Assembly (NCBI GenBank): GCA_945864765.1
Contig: CAMBDR010000182.1
Coordinates: forward strand, 1-7,660
Reading direction: 5' to 3'
DNA from: Janthinobacterium lividum
GTDB taxonomy: Bacteria; Pseudomonadota; Gammaproteobacteria; Burkholderiales; Burkholderiaceae_D
Length of the DNA: 7,660 bases
Shown: positions 1 to 6,187 of the stretch, piece after piece
Position numbering within the stretch: position 1 is the first letter of the stretch
Layout: each line of letters opens with the position of its first letter
The notes under the pieces: model-generated
The model's input: only the letters and a program-made list of their open reading frames with translations
Databases searched by the model: none
Told to the model about the DNA's origin: nothing
Translations under genes and position numbers: made by a program

Positions 1-1911
1 GGCGATGATTTTTTTGGCTATGTCAATGGCGACTGGCGCGATAACACCGCCATCCCCGCCGACCGCAACAGTTGGGGTGTTGGCCAAGCCTTGGCGGAAG
101 ACACCAACCAACGCCTGGTGCAATTGATTGAGGCCGTCGGCAAAGACGCCGCAGCCAACCCGTCCGCCAAACAGGTGGCCGATTTTTACGCCGCGTTTAT
201 GAACGAAGAGCGCATCGAAGCCCAGGGCTTGAAGCCGCTGGCAGCGCTGCTACGCGACATTGACGCCATCAAAAACAAGCAAGCCCTGGCGCAAGCCTTG
301 GGTGCCGGGTTGCGCGCCGATGTGGACCCCTTAAATGCCGGGACATTTGCGACCGATAATTTATTTGGCATGTGGGTAGGGCAGGATTTTAACGCGCCCG
401 ATCAATACGCAGCCTATCTGCTACAAGGCGGCATCATTTTACCGGATGCGGTTTTTTATACCGACCCCAGCCCGCGTATGAAAAAACTGCGTCAGCAATA
501 TCAACAATATATCGTGGCCATGTTTAAGCTGGCGGGCTTGCCCAAGGCCGAGCAAAGGGCGGCCCAGGTGTTTGCGCTGGAATTAAAAATCGCCCAAGGC
601 CATGCCAGCCGGGAAGACTCTGACGACGTAAAAAAAGCCAATAACCCATGGCGGCCACAAGATTTTGCCAGCAAGGCACCGGGGCTGGATTGGGATGCGT
701 ATTTGCGCGCCGCCAAACTGGATCAAGCCAAACAATTCATTGTATGGCACCCGCAGGCGATGCGTAGCACTGCCAAGCTGGTGGCGAGCACCCGCCTGGC
801 GCAGTGGCAAGACTATTTACGCTTTCATACCCTGCACCATTATGCCGACGCCTTGCCCAAGGCCTTTGGCGCGCAACGCTTTGCGTTTTTTGGCAAAGCC
901 ATGAGTGGCACGCCGCAACAAGCCCCGCGCTGGCGGCGCGCACTGACCGCCATCAATAAGGCCATTCCGGAACCATTAGGGAAAATGTATGTCGAGCGCT
1001 ACTTCCCGCCAGAAAACAAGGCGCGCGTACAGCAAATGGTGAGCAATATTATCAGCGCCTTTGGCAAACGCATCGAACAACTGGACTGGATGGCCCCCGC
1101 CACGCGTGAGCAGGCGCAAGCCAAGTTGAAAACCCTGGTGGTGGGCATAGGCTACCCGGATTATTGGCCTTCTTACGCCAGCTTGCAAGTGGCCCCGGAT
1201 GATGCGCTGGGCAATGCCTGGCGTGCAGAACGCTATCACACCCAGCGCCAACTGGACAAACTGGGCAAGAAAGTAGACCGCAGCGAATGGGCGATGGCAC
1301 CGCAATTGGTGAATGCGGTGAATATGCCGATTCAAAACGCGATGAATTTCCCCGCTGCGATTTTGCAGCCACCCTATTTTGATCCGAAAGCCTCGGATGC
1401 GCTCAATTACGGTGCCATCGGTGCCATTATCGGCCATGAAATTAGCCATAGTTTTGATGATGTGGGGGCGCAGTTTGACGCCACGGGTCGTTTGCGTGAC
1501 TGGTGGAGCACGGACGACCTTGCGCACTTCAAAATCGCCTCCAAAGTTTTGGTGGGGCAATATTCGGCTTATCGGCCGTTCCCGGATTTGGCCTTGAACG
1601 GGCAACTCACCCTGAGCGAGAATTTAGCCGATTTGGCTGGTCTGGCGGCGGCTTATGATGCCTTTCGCGCCATTGCGGGCGACAAGTCCGGTGCGCAAGC
1701 GGATCGTGAATTTTTCATTGGCTATGCCCAAAGCGGCCGCAACAAAATGCGGGAAGGGGCGATGCGCCAGCAAATTCTCACCGACGGTCACGCGCCCGCT
1801 GAGTACCGTGCTGCCACGGTGCGCAATTTTGATGCATGGTATAAGGCATTTGATGTGCAAGCGGGGCAAAAACTGTATTTGCCGCCGGAGCAAAGGGCAA
1901 AGGTTTGGTAA
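1..1911 (+). CDS. M13 family zinc metallopeptidase (neprilysin/PepO-like), 5'-truncated by the window edge
   Basis: A zinc endopeptidase of the neprilysin family, which cleaves oligopeptides; bacterial members are usually exported. The open frame runs from base 1, so the first residues and any signal peptide lie outside; 636 residues are present against roughly 670-690 for a full protein. An in-frame TTG at 91 is not the true start, because conserved family sequence (FFGYVNGDW, IPADRNSWG) lies before it. Numbered from base 1: substrate-binding Asn438-Ala439, then FPAAILQPPYF, zinc motif HEISH (His479, Glu480, His483), third ligand Glu540 in ENLAD with Asp544, and His597/Arg603 in the C-terminal HAPAEYR, matching neprilysin His711/Arg717. 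It ends in a family-typical ...KVW. All catalytic residues are intact, so it should be active. One oddity is that the NAYY/NAFY substrate motif reads NAVN. It converges on the minus-strand gene ending at 1940, with 28 bases between. Family assignment is very secure; substrate is unknown. Confidence 0.96.
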   Translation, partial: GDDFFGYVNGDWRDNTAIPADRNSWGVGQALAEDTNQRLVQLIEAVGKDAAANPSAKQVADFYAAFMNEERIEAQGLKPLAALLRDIDAIKNKQALAQALGAGLRADVDPLNAGTFATDNLFGMWVGQDFNAPDQYAAYLLQGGIILPDAVFYTDPSPRMKKLRQQYQQYIVAMFKLAGLPKAEQRAAQVFALELKIAQGHASREDSDDVKKANNPWRPQDFASKAPGLDWDAYLRAAKLDQAKQFIVWHPQAMRSTAKLVASTRLAQWQDYLRFHTLHHYADALPKAFGAQRFAFFGKAMSGTPQQAPRWRRALTAINKAIPEPLGKMYVERYFPPENKARVQQMVSNIISAFGKRIEQLDWMAPATREQAQAKLKTLVVGIGYPDYWPSYASLQVAPDDALGNAWRAERYHTQRQLDKLGKKVDRSEWAMAPQLVNAVNMPIQNAMNFPAAILQPPYFDPKASDALNYGAIGAIIGHEISHSFDDVGAQFDATGRLRDWWSTDDLAHFKIASKVLVGQYSAYRPFPDLALNGQLTLSENLADLAGLAAAYDAFRAIAGDKSGAQADREFFIGYAQSGRNKMREGAMRQQILTDGHAPAEYRAATVRNFDAWYKAFDVQAGQKLYLPPEQRAKVW

Positions 1912-1939
1912 GTGTGTTGCTCATGGGGGCCAGGCAGGC

Positions 1940-2641
1940 TTAGTCGGGCATGCGAAAATCGTTTTCAATCCAGCGCCATGCGGTTTTTAAATCCAACTTG
2001 AAGTTGGCTGCCACCCGCACCGTGGCCAGTTGCCGGTCGTCGGCATCGAAGGCGCAAAGTACGCCATACGGGTTGTCGTCATCGGGCACAATATCGAGCG
2101 TGATACGAATTTCGCCCTCTGCCGTATCCACGGGGAGGGTTTTGTGTAACTGCGCCTGGTATTGCTGTTGATGGTGACGCAATACCTCGCCAGCGCTTTT
2201 GATCAGGGTGTTGAAGGCTTGGGCATCGAGCGGTTTGGGATTGTTTTTGTCGCGCCCGAGGGGCCAGGGGCTTAGCAGGGTTGGTTCGGATTGGCCATCC
2301 TGTATCATCGCCACCGCCCAACCTTCATCCTCCTCATTTTTGACCACGCGCGCAGTCCAGCCCTTGTCACGCCACAGGCGCGCTTCAGAAATTTGCTCAA
2401 AAATCTGCTCAACAATTTGATCCGGCGCTTCGCTTGCCACGCTTGCAATGGCTTCAATGGCGGCGCTTTCCACGGCGGCTTGGGGGTGGGTTTCCGGGGC
2501 GGACTTAGCCGCAGGTGCCGCGATTGGCGCGCATGGCGGTTCGACCTTCAGCTCTGCCATTGGCTCTACTAACGCCGACTCTTCCGGCAGCAAGCCACTG
2601 AATAAATCGCGTATCGGTAATTGCAAGCGCTTACGGGCCAT
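1940..2641 (-). CDS. Conserved-looking hypothetical protein, 233 aa, downstream partner of the alpha/beta hydrolase
   Basis: I do not recognise a family. With the ATG at 2641 the protein has three parts: a basic N-terminus (MARKRLQLPIRDLF, 1-14), a low-complexity Ala/Glu/Pro linker (about 24-75), and a more ordered tail (about 76-233) rich in Trp and acidic residues, with a predicted amphipathic helix around 141-166. There is no signal peptide or membrane segment, so it is probably cytoplasmic. The start is ambiguous. ATG at 2641 has a weak GAGAGA at 4 nt, while an in-frame GTG at 2653 would overlap the hydrolase TGA as GTGA and add four residues. I prefer the ATG. Either way the gene lies within 8 bases of the hydrolase stop on the same strand, so the two are almost certainly co-transcribed and perhaps translationally coupled. 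The coding call rests on length, sensible composition and gene packing, not on homology. Confidence 0.8.
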   Translation of the reverse strand: MARKRLQLPIRDLFSGLLPEESALVEPMAELKVEPPCAPIAAPAAKSAPETHPQAAVESAAIEAIASVASEAPDQIVEQIFEQISEARLWRDKGWTARVVKNEEDEGWAVAMIQDGQSEPTLLSPWPLGRDKNNPKPLDAQAFNTLIKSAGEVLRHHQQQYQAQLHKTLPVDTAEGEIRITLDIVPDDDNPYGVLCAFDADDRQLATVRVAANFKLDLKTAWRWIENDFRMPD

Positions 2642-2649
2642 GGTGTCTC

Positions 2650-3570
2650 TCACAAATTACATTCTTGCCGGAATGCCAGATAGTCACGTGCGGTGGTGCG
2701 GGGTGCTTCCAGTATCGGCAAGTGGCCAATATCGGGCATCATAATCACTTTGCTGCGTACAAAAAGTTTCGCGGTGGCTTGGGCACCACTTGGGTGCAAA
2801 ATCAAATCGCGCTCGCCCCACACCACCAACGCGGGGGTGGTGAGATTGCTATATTGTTGCTCCAGCGGCTGGGAATCCTGAAATTCGGCCATGATGCGGG
2901 TATGCAGCGCAAAGTCCCGGACGGCACGCAGGGCCAAAACATGGCGTAGCGAATAGGGAATAAACGGCGGTTTGTGCATGGAAGCGCTCATCATTCCAGC
3001 AAATTCTGCTTCACTTTGTATTATTAATGGAATTTTGCCAGTGGCGAGGTAGGTTTGAATCACGTCTGATTGAATGGACGCTTCGGTGCCGGCGGGGTCG
3101 AGTAGCCATAAACTTCTTACCATATGCGGGTAGCTGGCCGCAAACTGGGTGGCGATGAAGCCGCCCATGGAACTGCCGCCCAAATCCACTTGCGAGATAC
3201 CCAGTTGTTGCAAGAAAGTATGCAAGCGCTGTACTTGTTGGCTGATGCTATATTGCGCGGTGGGATCGCGCCCGGCATCGCCAAAACCGGGCAGATCAGG
3301 CATGATAAGGTGGTAATGGGCCACCAAATGGCGGGCGATGCGGGTGAAATTGTCTTTGTCGGCGGCAAAACCGTGGATTAACACCAGGGTGGGGCCGCGT
3401 CCACCTTCCAAATACGGCATGGCAAAACCCGCCACTTGCGCCTGACGCAGATGCAAGCCCGAAAGCATGCGCTCCAGCGACAAGGCTAGAGCCGCCATCT
3501 GAAACGGCATTAATCGATCTGCCAGGGTAATGGCTAAGACCAGGACGAGGAATAAAGAAAAATAGATCAC
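2650..3570 (-). CDS. Alpha/beta hydrolase, membrane-anchored lipase/esterase type
   Basis: A serine hydrolase of the alpha/beta fold, most like the Psychrobacter/Moraxella lipase group (HGF...KDNFTRIARHL...PDLPGFG). It probably hydrolyses acyl or ester bonds at the envelope; the substrate cannot be read. Numbered from the chosen start (306 aa): an N-terminal hydrophobic segment (about 2-19) suggests a signal anchor; oxyanion-hole HGF at 66-68; nucleophile Ser134 in the elbow GSSMG; Asp255 in WGERDLILHP; catalytic His283 in IGHLPILEAP. A lid-like region spans about 165-240. I chose GTG at 3570 because GGAGAA sits 6 nt upstream and the hydrophobic segment then starts at residue 2; a TTG at 3600 would add ten residues with no good ribosome site. 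It is the first gene of a minus-strand pair with the hypothetical gene ending at 1940. No convincing sigma-70 promoter was found upstream. Fold and catalytic triad are secure. Confidence 0.93.
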   Translation of the reverse strand: MIYFSLFLVLVLAITLADRLMPFQMAALALSLERMLSGLHLRQAQVAGFAMPYLEGGRGPTLVLIHGFAADKDNFTRIARHLVAHYHLIMPDLPGFGDAGRDPTAQYSISQQVQRLHTFLQQLGISQVDLGGSSMGGFIATQFAASYPHMVRSLWLLDPAGTEASIQSDVIQTYLATGKIPLIIQSEAEFAGMMSASMHKPPFIPYSLRHVLALRAVRDFALHTRIMAEFQDSQPLEQQYSNLTTPALVVWGERDLILHPSGAQATAKLFVRSKVIMMPDIGHLPILEAPRTTARDYLAFRQECNL

Positions 3571-3576
3571 TGCGCA

Positions 3577-3582
3577 TTCTCC
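3577..3582 (-). promoter_or_regulatory. Ribosome binding site deciding the hydrolase start
   Basis: On the minus strand GGAGAA precedes the GTG at 3570 by 6 nt. It is the only good Shine-Dalgarno match near the 5' end of this frame, so it favours GTG over the upstream TTG at 3600. Confidence 0.65.
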
Positions 3583-3753
3583 AGTTAAGGCAAAATGCAA
3601 GTGTAGCGCAAGCGCGCTGATTTAGCTGAGAAATGACAAATAAATGTGTTTTTAGACAGGTTATTTTGTGGTGAAAGGCAAGAATTGATACCAACGGGAT
3701 ACACCAACGGCAGTTTGCTGCGAATTGTTGACGGTTATACTCCGCGCTGACAC

Positions 3754-3810
3754 TGGATTCCGGTACGCCGGACCGCCGCCTGCGCGGGAATGACCGGGCG
3801 GCGATCCGGG
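3754..3810. repeat. REP-like GC-rich palindromic repeat
   Basis: An imperfect hairpin pairs CCGGA (3768-3772) with TCCGG (3805-3809), then CGCCGCC (3774-3780) with GGCGGCG (3797-3803). One C/A mismatch interrupts the stem and the loop is 16 bases. The flanking TGGATTCC and the loop string GCGCGGGAATGACC resemble the dispersed palindromes common between genes in beta- and gammaproteobacteria. Whether other copies exist cannot be seen here. The sequence is much more GC-rich than its surroundings. Confidence 0.6.
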
Positions 3811-3948
3811 TTCGATCGATAGCGGTAAAATTGATTGCAACGTCGCACTTAACGATTTAAGGCTGGCGGCACATAATTTCAAAAATGCCTACTTTGCCTT
3901 AATTTGCCTGCCATTCAGTAATCAATAAAGTAAATCGCCAAACCAGCC

Positions 3949-3963
3949 ACCACAAACTGTGGT
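3949..3963. repeat. Small inverted repeat upstream of the cyclase promoter
   Basis: ACCACA-AAC-TGTGGT is a perfect 6-bp inverted repeat with a 3-base centre. It lies 52 bases upstream of the TATAAT box, a position suited to an activator or repressor site. It matches no operator I recognise. Confidence 0.3.
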
Positions 3964-3991
3964 TTGCGCCGGAGAATAAAATATCCCCAAG

Positions 3992-4020
3992 TTTCCGCAC
4001 CATTCAAATCATCGTATAAT
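3992..4020 (+). promoter_or_regulatory. Candidate sigma-70 promoter of the cyclase-isomerase operon
   Basis: A perfect TATAAT at 4015-4020 is preceded at 17 bases by TTTCCG (3992-3997), which matches TTGACA at only three of six positions. Transcription would start near 4027, leaving a leader of about 85 nt. The weak -35 box suggests an activator or a low-level promoter. Confidence 0.5.
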
Positions 4021-4050
4021 CAAATGGCAATTCGCCCTACCCTGTAACAG

Positions 4051-4090
4051 AATTCAAGTTGTCCCCGCACTACTTCTTACCAATTGAATT
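4051..4090 (+). promoter_or_regulatory. Leader hairpin just upstream of the cyclase ribosome binding site
   Basis: AATTCAA (4051-4057) pairs with TTGAATT (4084-4090) and TTG (4059-4061) pairs with CAA (4081-4083), with a single bulged G at 4058 and a 19-base loop. The ten-pair AU-rich stem ends 5 bases before the AAAGGAG ribosome site. It could modulate translation or message stability, but no riboswitch class is recognised and the AU-rich stem is weak. Confidence 0.35.
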
Positions 4091-4095
4091 AATTT

Positions 4096-4102
4096 AAAGG
4101 AG
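4096..4102 (+). promoter_or_regulatory. Strong ribosome binding site of the cyclase gene
   Basis: AAAGGAG lies 9 nt before the ATG at 4112. It is a near-perfect anti-16S match and fixes the start of the cyclase. Confidence 0.8.
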
Positions 4103-4111
4103 TAACTCGCA

Positions 4112-5269
4112 ATGTACTACTATGATATCCCCCTCAAGAAAGACAAGGTTCAGGTCTTAAGCACCGAACTCACCGTTTCTTTTCCACTGTATTTTGGTTG
4201 CGAAATTGAAGCGCAATTCACCAAATACTTAAATGGTTTGAATTATGATCGCATTTTTTTATTTTGTGATGAGAATATCTACAAACTATATGGTGAAAGT
4301 TTTTTCAAGCAACTCCTCACGCTGGATAAACCGGTCGAGCTGCTGATCATTCCCCAGGGCGAACACAGCAAAACCTTCCCCAAACTCGAAGAAATGTGCG
4401 AAACGCTGATCGAAAAGCGGGTTTCAAAAATATCGCTGTTAATTTCCTTTGGCGGTGGCGTGGTCGGCACTTTGGTGGGCATGATCGCAGGCTTGATTTA
4501 TCGCGGCATTCGCTTCATCGAAATACCCACCACCTTGTCCGGCCAGACCGACAGTATTTTAAGTAATAAGCAAGCTGTGAACGGACGCACCGGCAAAAAC
4601 CATTTTGGCTTTTATTATGCCCCGCTTTTTTGCTGGGTAGATACCCGCTATCTGGTATCCGAACCCTCGCGTTCAATGCGCAGCGGTTTAATTGAAGCCG
4701 TCAAGAATGGCTTTATTAATGATCTCGAATTTCTTGATTATCTCGATACCAAGTTAAAGAAAGATATTCCGTATTCTGCAGAAGAAATCTACAACCTGGC
4801 TTACAACATCATTCGCTCCAAAGTCAACATCCTTCGAAAAGACCCGTCCGAGAAAAAGCTGGCGATTATTCTGGAGTACGGTCATACTTTCGGCCATGGC
4901 ATCGAATGGCTGGCCGCTACCCACCATATCGAGAACATCCAACATGGCGAAGCGGTTGCCATCGGCATGAAGATCGCCGCCGAAGTGAGCTACAAACTGG
5001 GCTATTTGACGAGGGAAGAAAAAGACTTGCATTACCATATGATTGATGACAAAGTTGGCGTCAGTATAAAATTGCCGGAATTTATTACCAGTACGGTATT
5101 GCTTGACGCCATGGTGGCGGATAATAAAAAGCAAGGCCACGATTTACAATTTATTTTGCTGGAAAAAGTTGGCAAATGCCTCAATCCGCATGGTGATTAT
5201 CTCAATACGGTGGATTTAAAACTTATCGGTGAAGTGATCGACGAATTCAAGAAAACTCAGGGTAATTAA
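4112..5269 (+). CDS. Sugar-phosphate cyclase of the 3-dehydroquinate synthase superfamily, 2-deoxy-scyllo-inosose synthase-like
   Basis: A 385-residue NAD- and metal-dependent cyclase. These enzymes oxidise a sugar phosphate, eliminate phosphate and close a carbocycle. Seen: glycine-rich NAD motif GGGVVGTLVG at 114-123; RGIRFIEIPTT at 131-141; Asp147 and DSILSNKQAVN at 147-157 with Lys153; GKN at 161-163; metal ligands Glu195 (SGLIEAVKN), His258 (EYGHTFGH) and His278 (HGEAVAIGM). True AroB reads KTAVN or KTGVN, whereas S-x-L-S-x-KQAVN followed by GKN..GFYY.P matches what I recall of deoxy-inosose synthase (BtrC), which acts on glucose-6-phosphate in aminoglycoside synthesis. Oddities: Thr120 where DHQ synthase has Asp and deoxy-inosose synthase has Asn; the two metal histidines are 20 apart rather than the usual 16. 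It shares an operon with an IolI-like isomerase starting 2 bases after its stop codon. Superfamily is secure; the exact substrate (glucose-6-phosphate or sedoheptulose-7-phosphate) is inferred. Its DNA is AT-richer than the genes to the left. Confidence 0.93.
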   Translation: MYYYDIPLKKDKVQVLSTELTVSFPLYFGCEIEAQFTKYLNGLNYDRIFLFCDENIYKLYGESFFKQLLTLDKPVELLIIPQGEHSKTFPKLEEMCETLIEKRVSKISLLISFGGGVVGTLVGMIAGLIYRGIRFIEIPTTLSGQTDSILSNKQAVNGRTGKNHFGFYYAPLFCWVDTRYLVSEPSRSMRSGLIEAVKNGFINDLEFLDYLDTKLKKDIPYSAEEIYNLAYNIIRSKVNILRKDPSEKKLAIILEYGHTFGHGIEWLAATHHIENIQHGEAVAIGMKIAAEVSYKLGYLTREEKDLHYHMIDDKVGVSIKLPEFITSTVLLDAMVADNKKQGHDLQFILLEKVGKCLNPHGDYLNTVDLKLIGEVIDEFKKTQGN

Positions 5270-5270
5270 T

Positions 5271-6152
5271 ATGTATTCAGTACTCAACTTAACCGCGCCC
5301 GTACATGATTTAAATCATTGCGGGCATATCGGGCATATCGTCAAGGATTTTGCCAGCATGTGCGAATTGGCGGCCCGGCATCAATTTGCCGGCGTCAATA
5401 TCGATATTGATTCCGTCACTGAAATTGGCGTGGATAAAGCAAAAAAAATCCTGCAAAAGCACCAACTGAAGGCAGCCTCATTTGGGCTGCCCATCGATTT
5501 ATTTGGTGAAGAAGGTGTTTTTTTGTATCAGGCTGCTAATTTTGAGCGCCACGTCAACATTGCCCGGCAACTCGGCTGTTCACTGGTGCTGGCTTATCTG
5601 CCGCCTTTTTCAACTGAATTAAATTTCAACGACCTTTTTATTCAAACCAGCAAGCGCTTGCGCCAAATTAAATCGATCTTCGTGCAATACAAGCTCAAAA
5701 TTGGCTTTGAATTTATCGGCCCCACTGAAACCAGATTAAGCACCAAACATGATTTTATCCACACCATTGATGGCGTGCGCGCATTGATTGCCAGTGCCGA
5801 TTTTTATGGTTATGGCGGCATTAAACTCGATATTCATCATTGGCAAAATAGCGGGGCGGGCCTGCTCGACCTGCAACATTTGGATAGTGAATATATTTTG
5901 TACGTCGAACTCAATGATGGTTTAAAAGGTTATGACATATTTACCATGCCCGAATTTGAACGCGCCTTGCCACTTAGTACGGGGGTGACGCAGGTAGAAG
6001 CCTTTTTGAAAATGCTGCAAAAAAAAGGCTACCAGGGGCCGGTGGTAGTGGAACCATGGAACCAGACGATTCAAGCCATGACGCTGGAAGAGGCGGTGCG
6101 CACGGTGAAACAATCGCTGGATCAATGCCTGGCCCTGGTGAACCCCAATTAA
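5271..6152 (+). CDS. Sugar phosphate isomerase/epimerase, xylose-isomerase-like TIM barrel (IolI-like)
   Basis: A 293-residue cytosolic TIM-barrel protein of the AP-endonuclease-2/xylose isomerase-like family, which includes the inosose isomerase IolI, the dehydratase IolE and hydroxypyruvate isomerase. The C-terminal half can be aligned by eye with IolI: Glu147 in GFEFIGP, Asp187 and His190 in LDIHHW, Glu261 in VVVEPWN, then LEEAVRTVKQS. These match IolI Glu142, Asp174, His177 and Glu246. The fourth metal position, His200 in IolI, is Glu213 here (YVELND), so metal use or chemistry may differ. The segment that reads PGxG in IolI is PLSTG. The start ATG is one base after the cyclase TAA, with AGGG about 9 nt upstream inside the cyclase, so translation is probably coupled. 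Context suggests it isomerises or epimerises the cyclase product or a later ketone. Family is secure; reaction is inferred. Confidence 0.9.
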   Translation: MYSVLNLTAPVHDLNHCGHIGHIVKDFASMCELAARHQFAGVNIDIDSVTEIGVDKAKKILQKHQLKAASFGLPIDLFGEEGVFLYQAANFERHVNIARQLGCSLVLAYLPPFSTELNFNDLFIQTSKRLRQIKSIFVQYKLKIGFEFIGPTETRLSTKHDFIHTIDGVRALIASADFYGYGGIKLDIHHWQNSGAGLLDLQHLDSEYILYVELNDGLKGYDIFTMPEFERALPLSTGVTQVEAFLKMLQKKGYQGPVVVEPWNQTIQAMTLEEAVRTVKQSLDQCLALVNPN

Positions 6153-6184
6153 CCCTCAAGGGTGGGGTGGTTGCCCGAAGGGCA
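6152..6184. terminator. Two small hairpins between convergent genes
   Basis: Just after the isomerase stop codon, ACCCT-CA-AGGGT (6152-6163) is followed by TGCCC-GAA-GGGCA (6172-6184). They lie between the converging isomerase and SymE-like genes and could slow or end transcription from either side. Neither is followed by a T tract, so they are not classical intrinsic terminators. Confidence 0.3.
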
Positions 6185-6187
6185 GGT

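Larger units (their letters stand above)
3571..4111. other. Gene-free region between the hydrolase and the cyclase operon
   Basis: These 541 bases separate divergent transcription units. Contents from left to right: the hydrolase leader with its ribosome site and a small palindrome AGCGC/GCGCT (3605-3618); two copies of ACCAACGG (3690-3697 and 3703-3710), 13 bases apart; a GC-rich REP-like hairpin; an inverted repeat at 3949-3963; a TATAAT box at 4015-4020; the palindrome CTGTAACAG at 4042-4050; and a leader hairpin before the cyclase ribosome site. The short frames here lack start signals and protein-like composition, and I see no RNA gene I recognise. Confidence 0.7.

Noticed and set aside
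976..1605. A 209-codon open frame on the minus strand
   Set aside because: It lies wholly antisense to the M13 peptidase over its zinc motif, which is clearly the real coding sequence. The translation is His/Arg/Ile-rich and resembles no protein.
3296..3694. A 132-codon minus-strand frame over the hydrolase 5' end
   Set aside because: It is out of frame with the hydrolase, whose oxyanion and anchor sequences occupy the same DNA.
3687..3710. Short direct repeats (ACCAACGG twice) as a possible CRISPR or iteron array
   Set aside because: There are only two copies, eight bases long and 13 bases apart, with no further units.
3661..3882. A 73-codon minus-strand frame through the REP-like repeat
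   Set aside because: Its middle (GHSRAGGGPAYRNPVSA) is the typical spurious translation of this repeat class, and it has no good ribosome site.
4754..5140. A 128-codon minus-strand frame inside the cyclase
   Set aside because: Antisense shadow of a gene with complete catalytic motifs.
4112..5269. The cyclase as the housekeeping 3-dehydroquinate synthase AroB
   Set aside because: It has KQAVN instead of KT(A/G)VN, Thr instead of Asp in the NAD motif, and an isomerase as partner rather than aroK. AroB function cannot be excluded without a tree.
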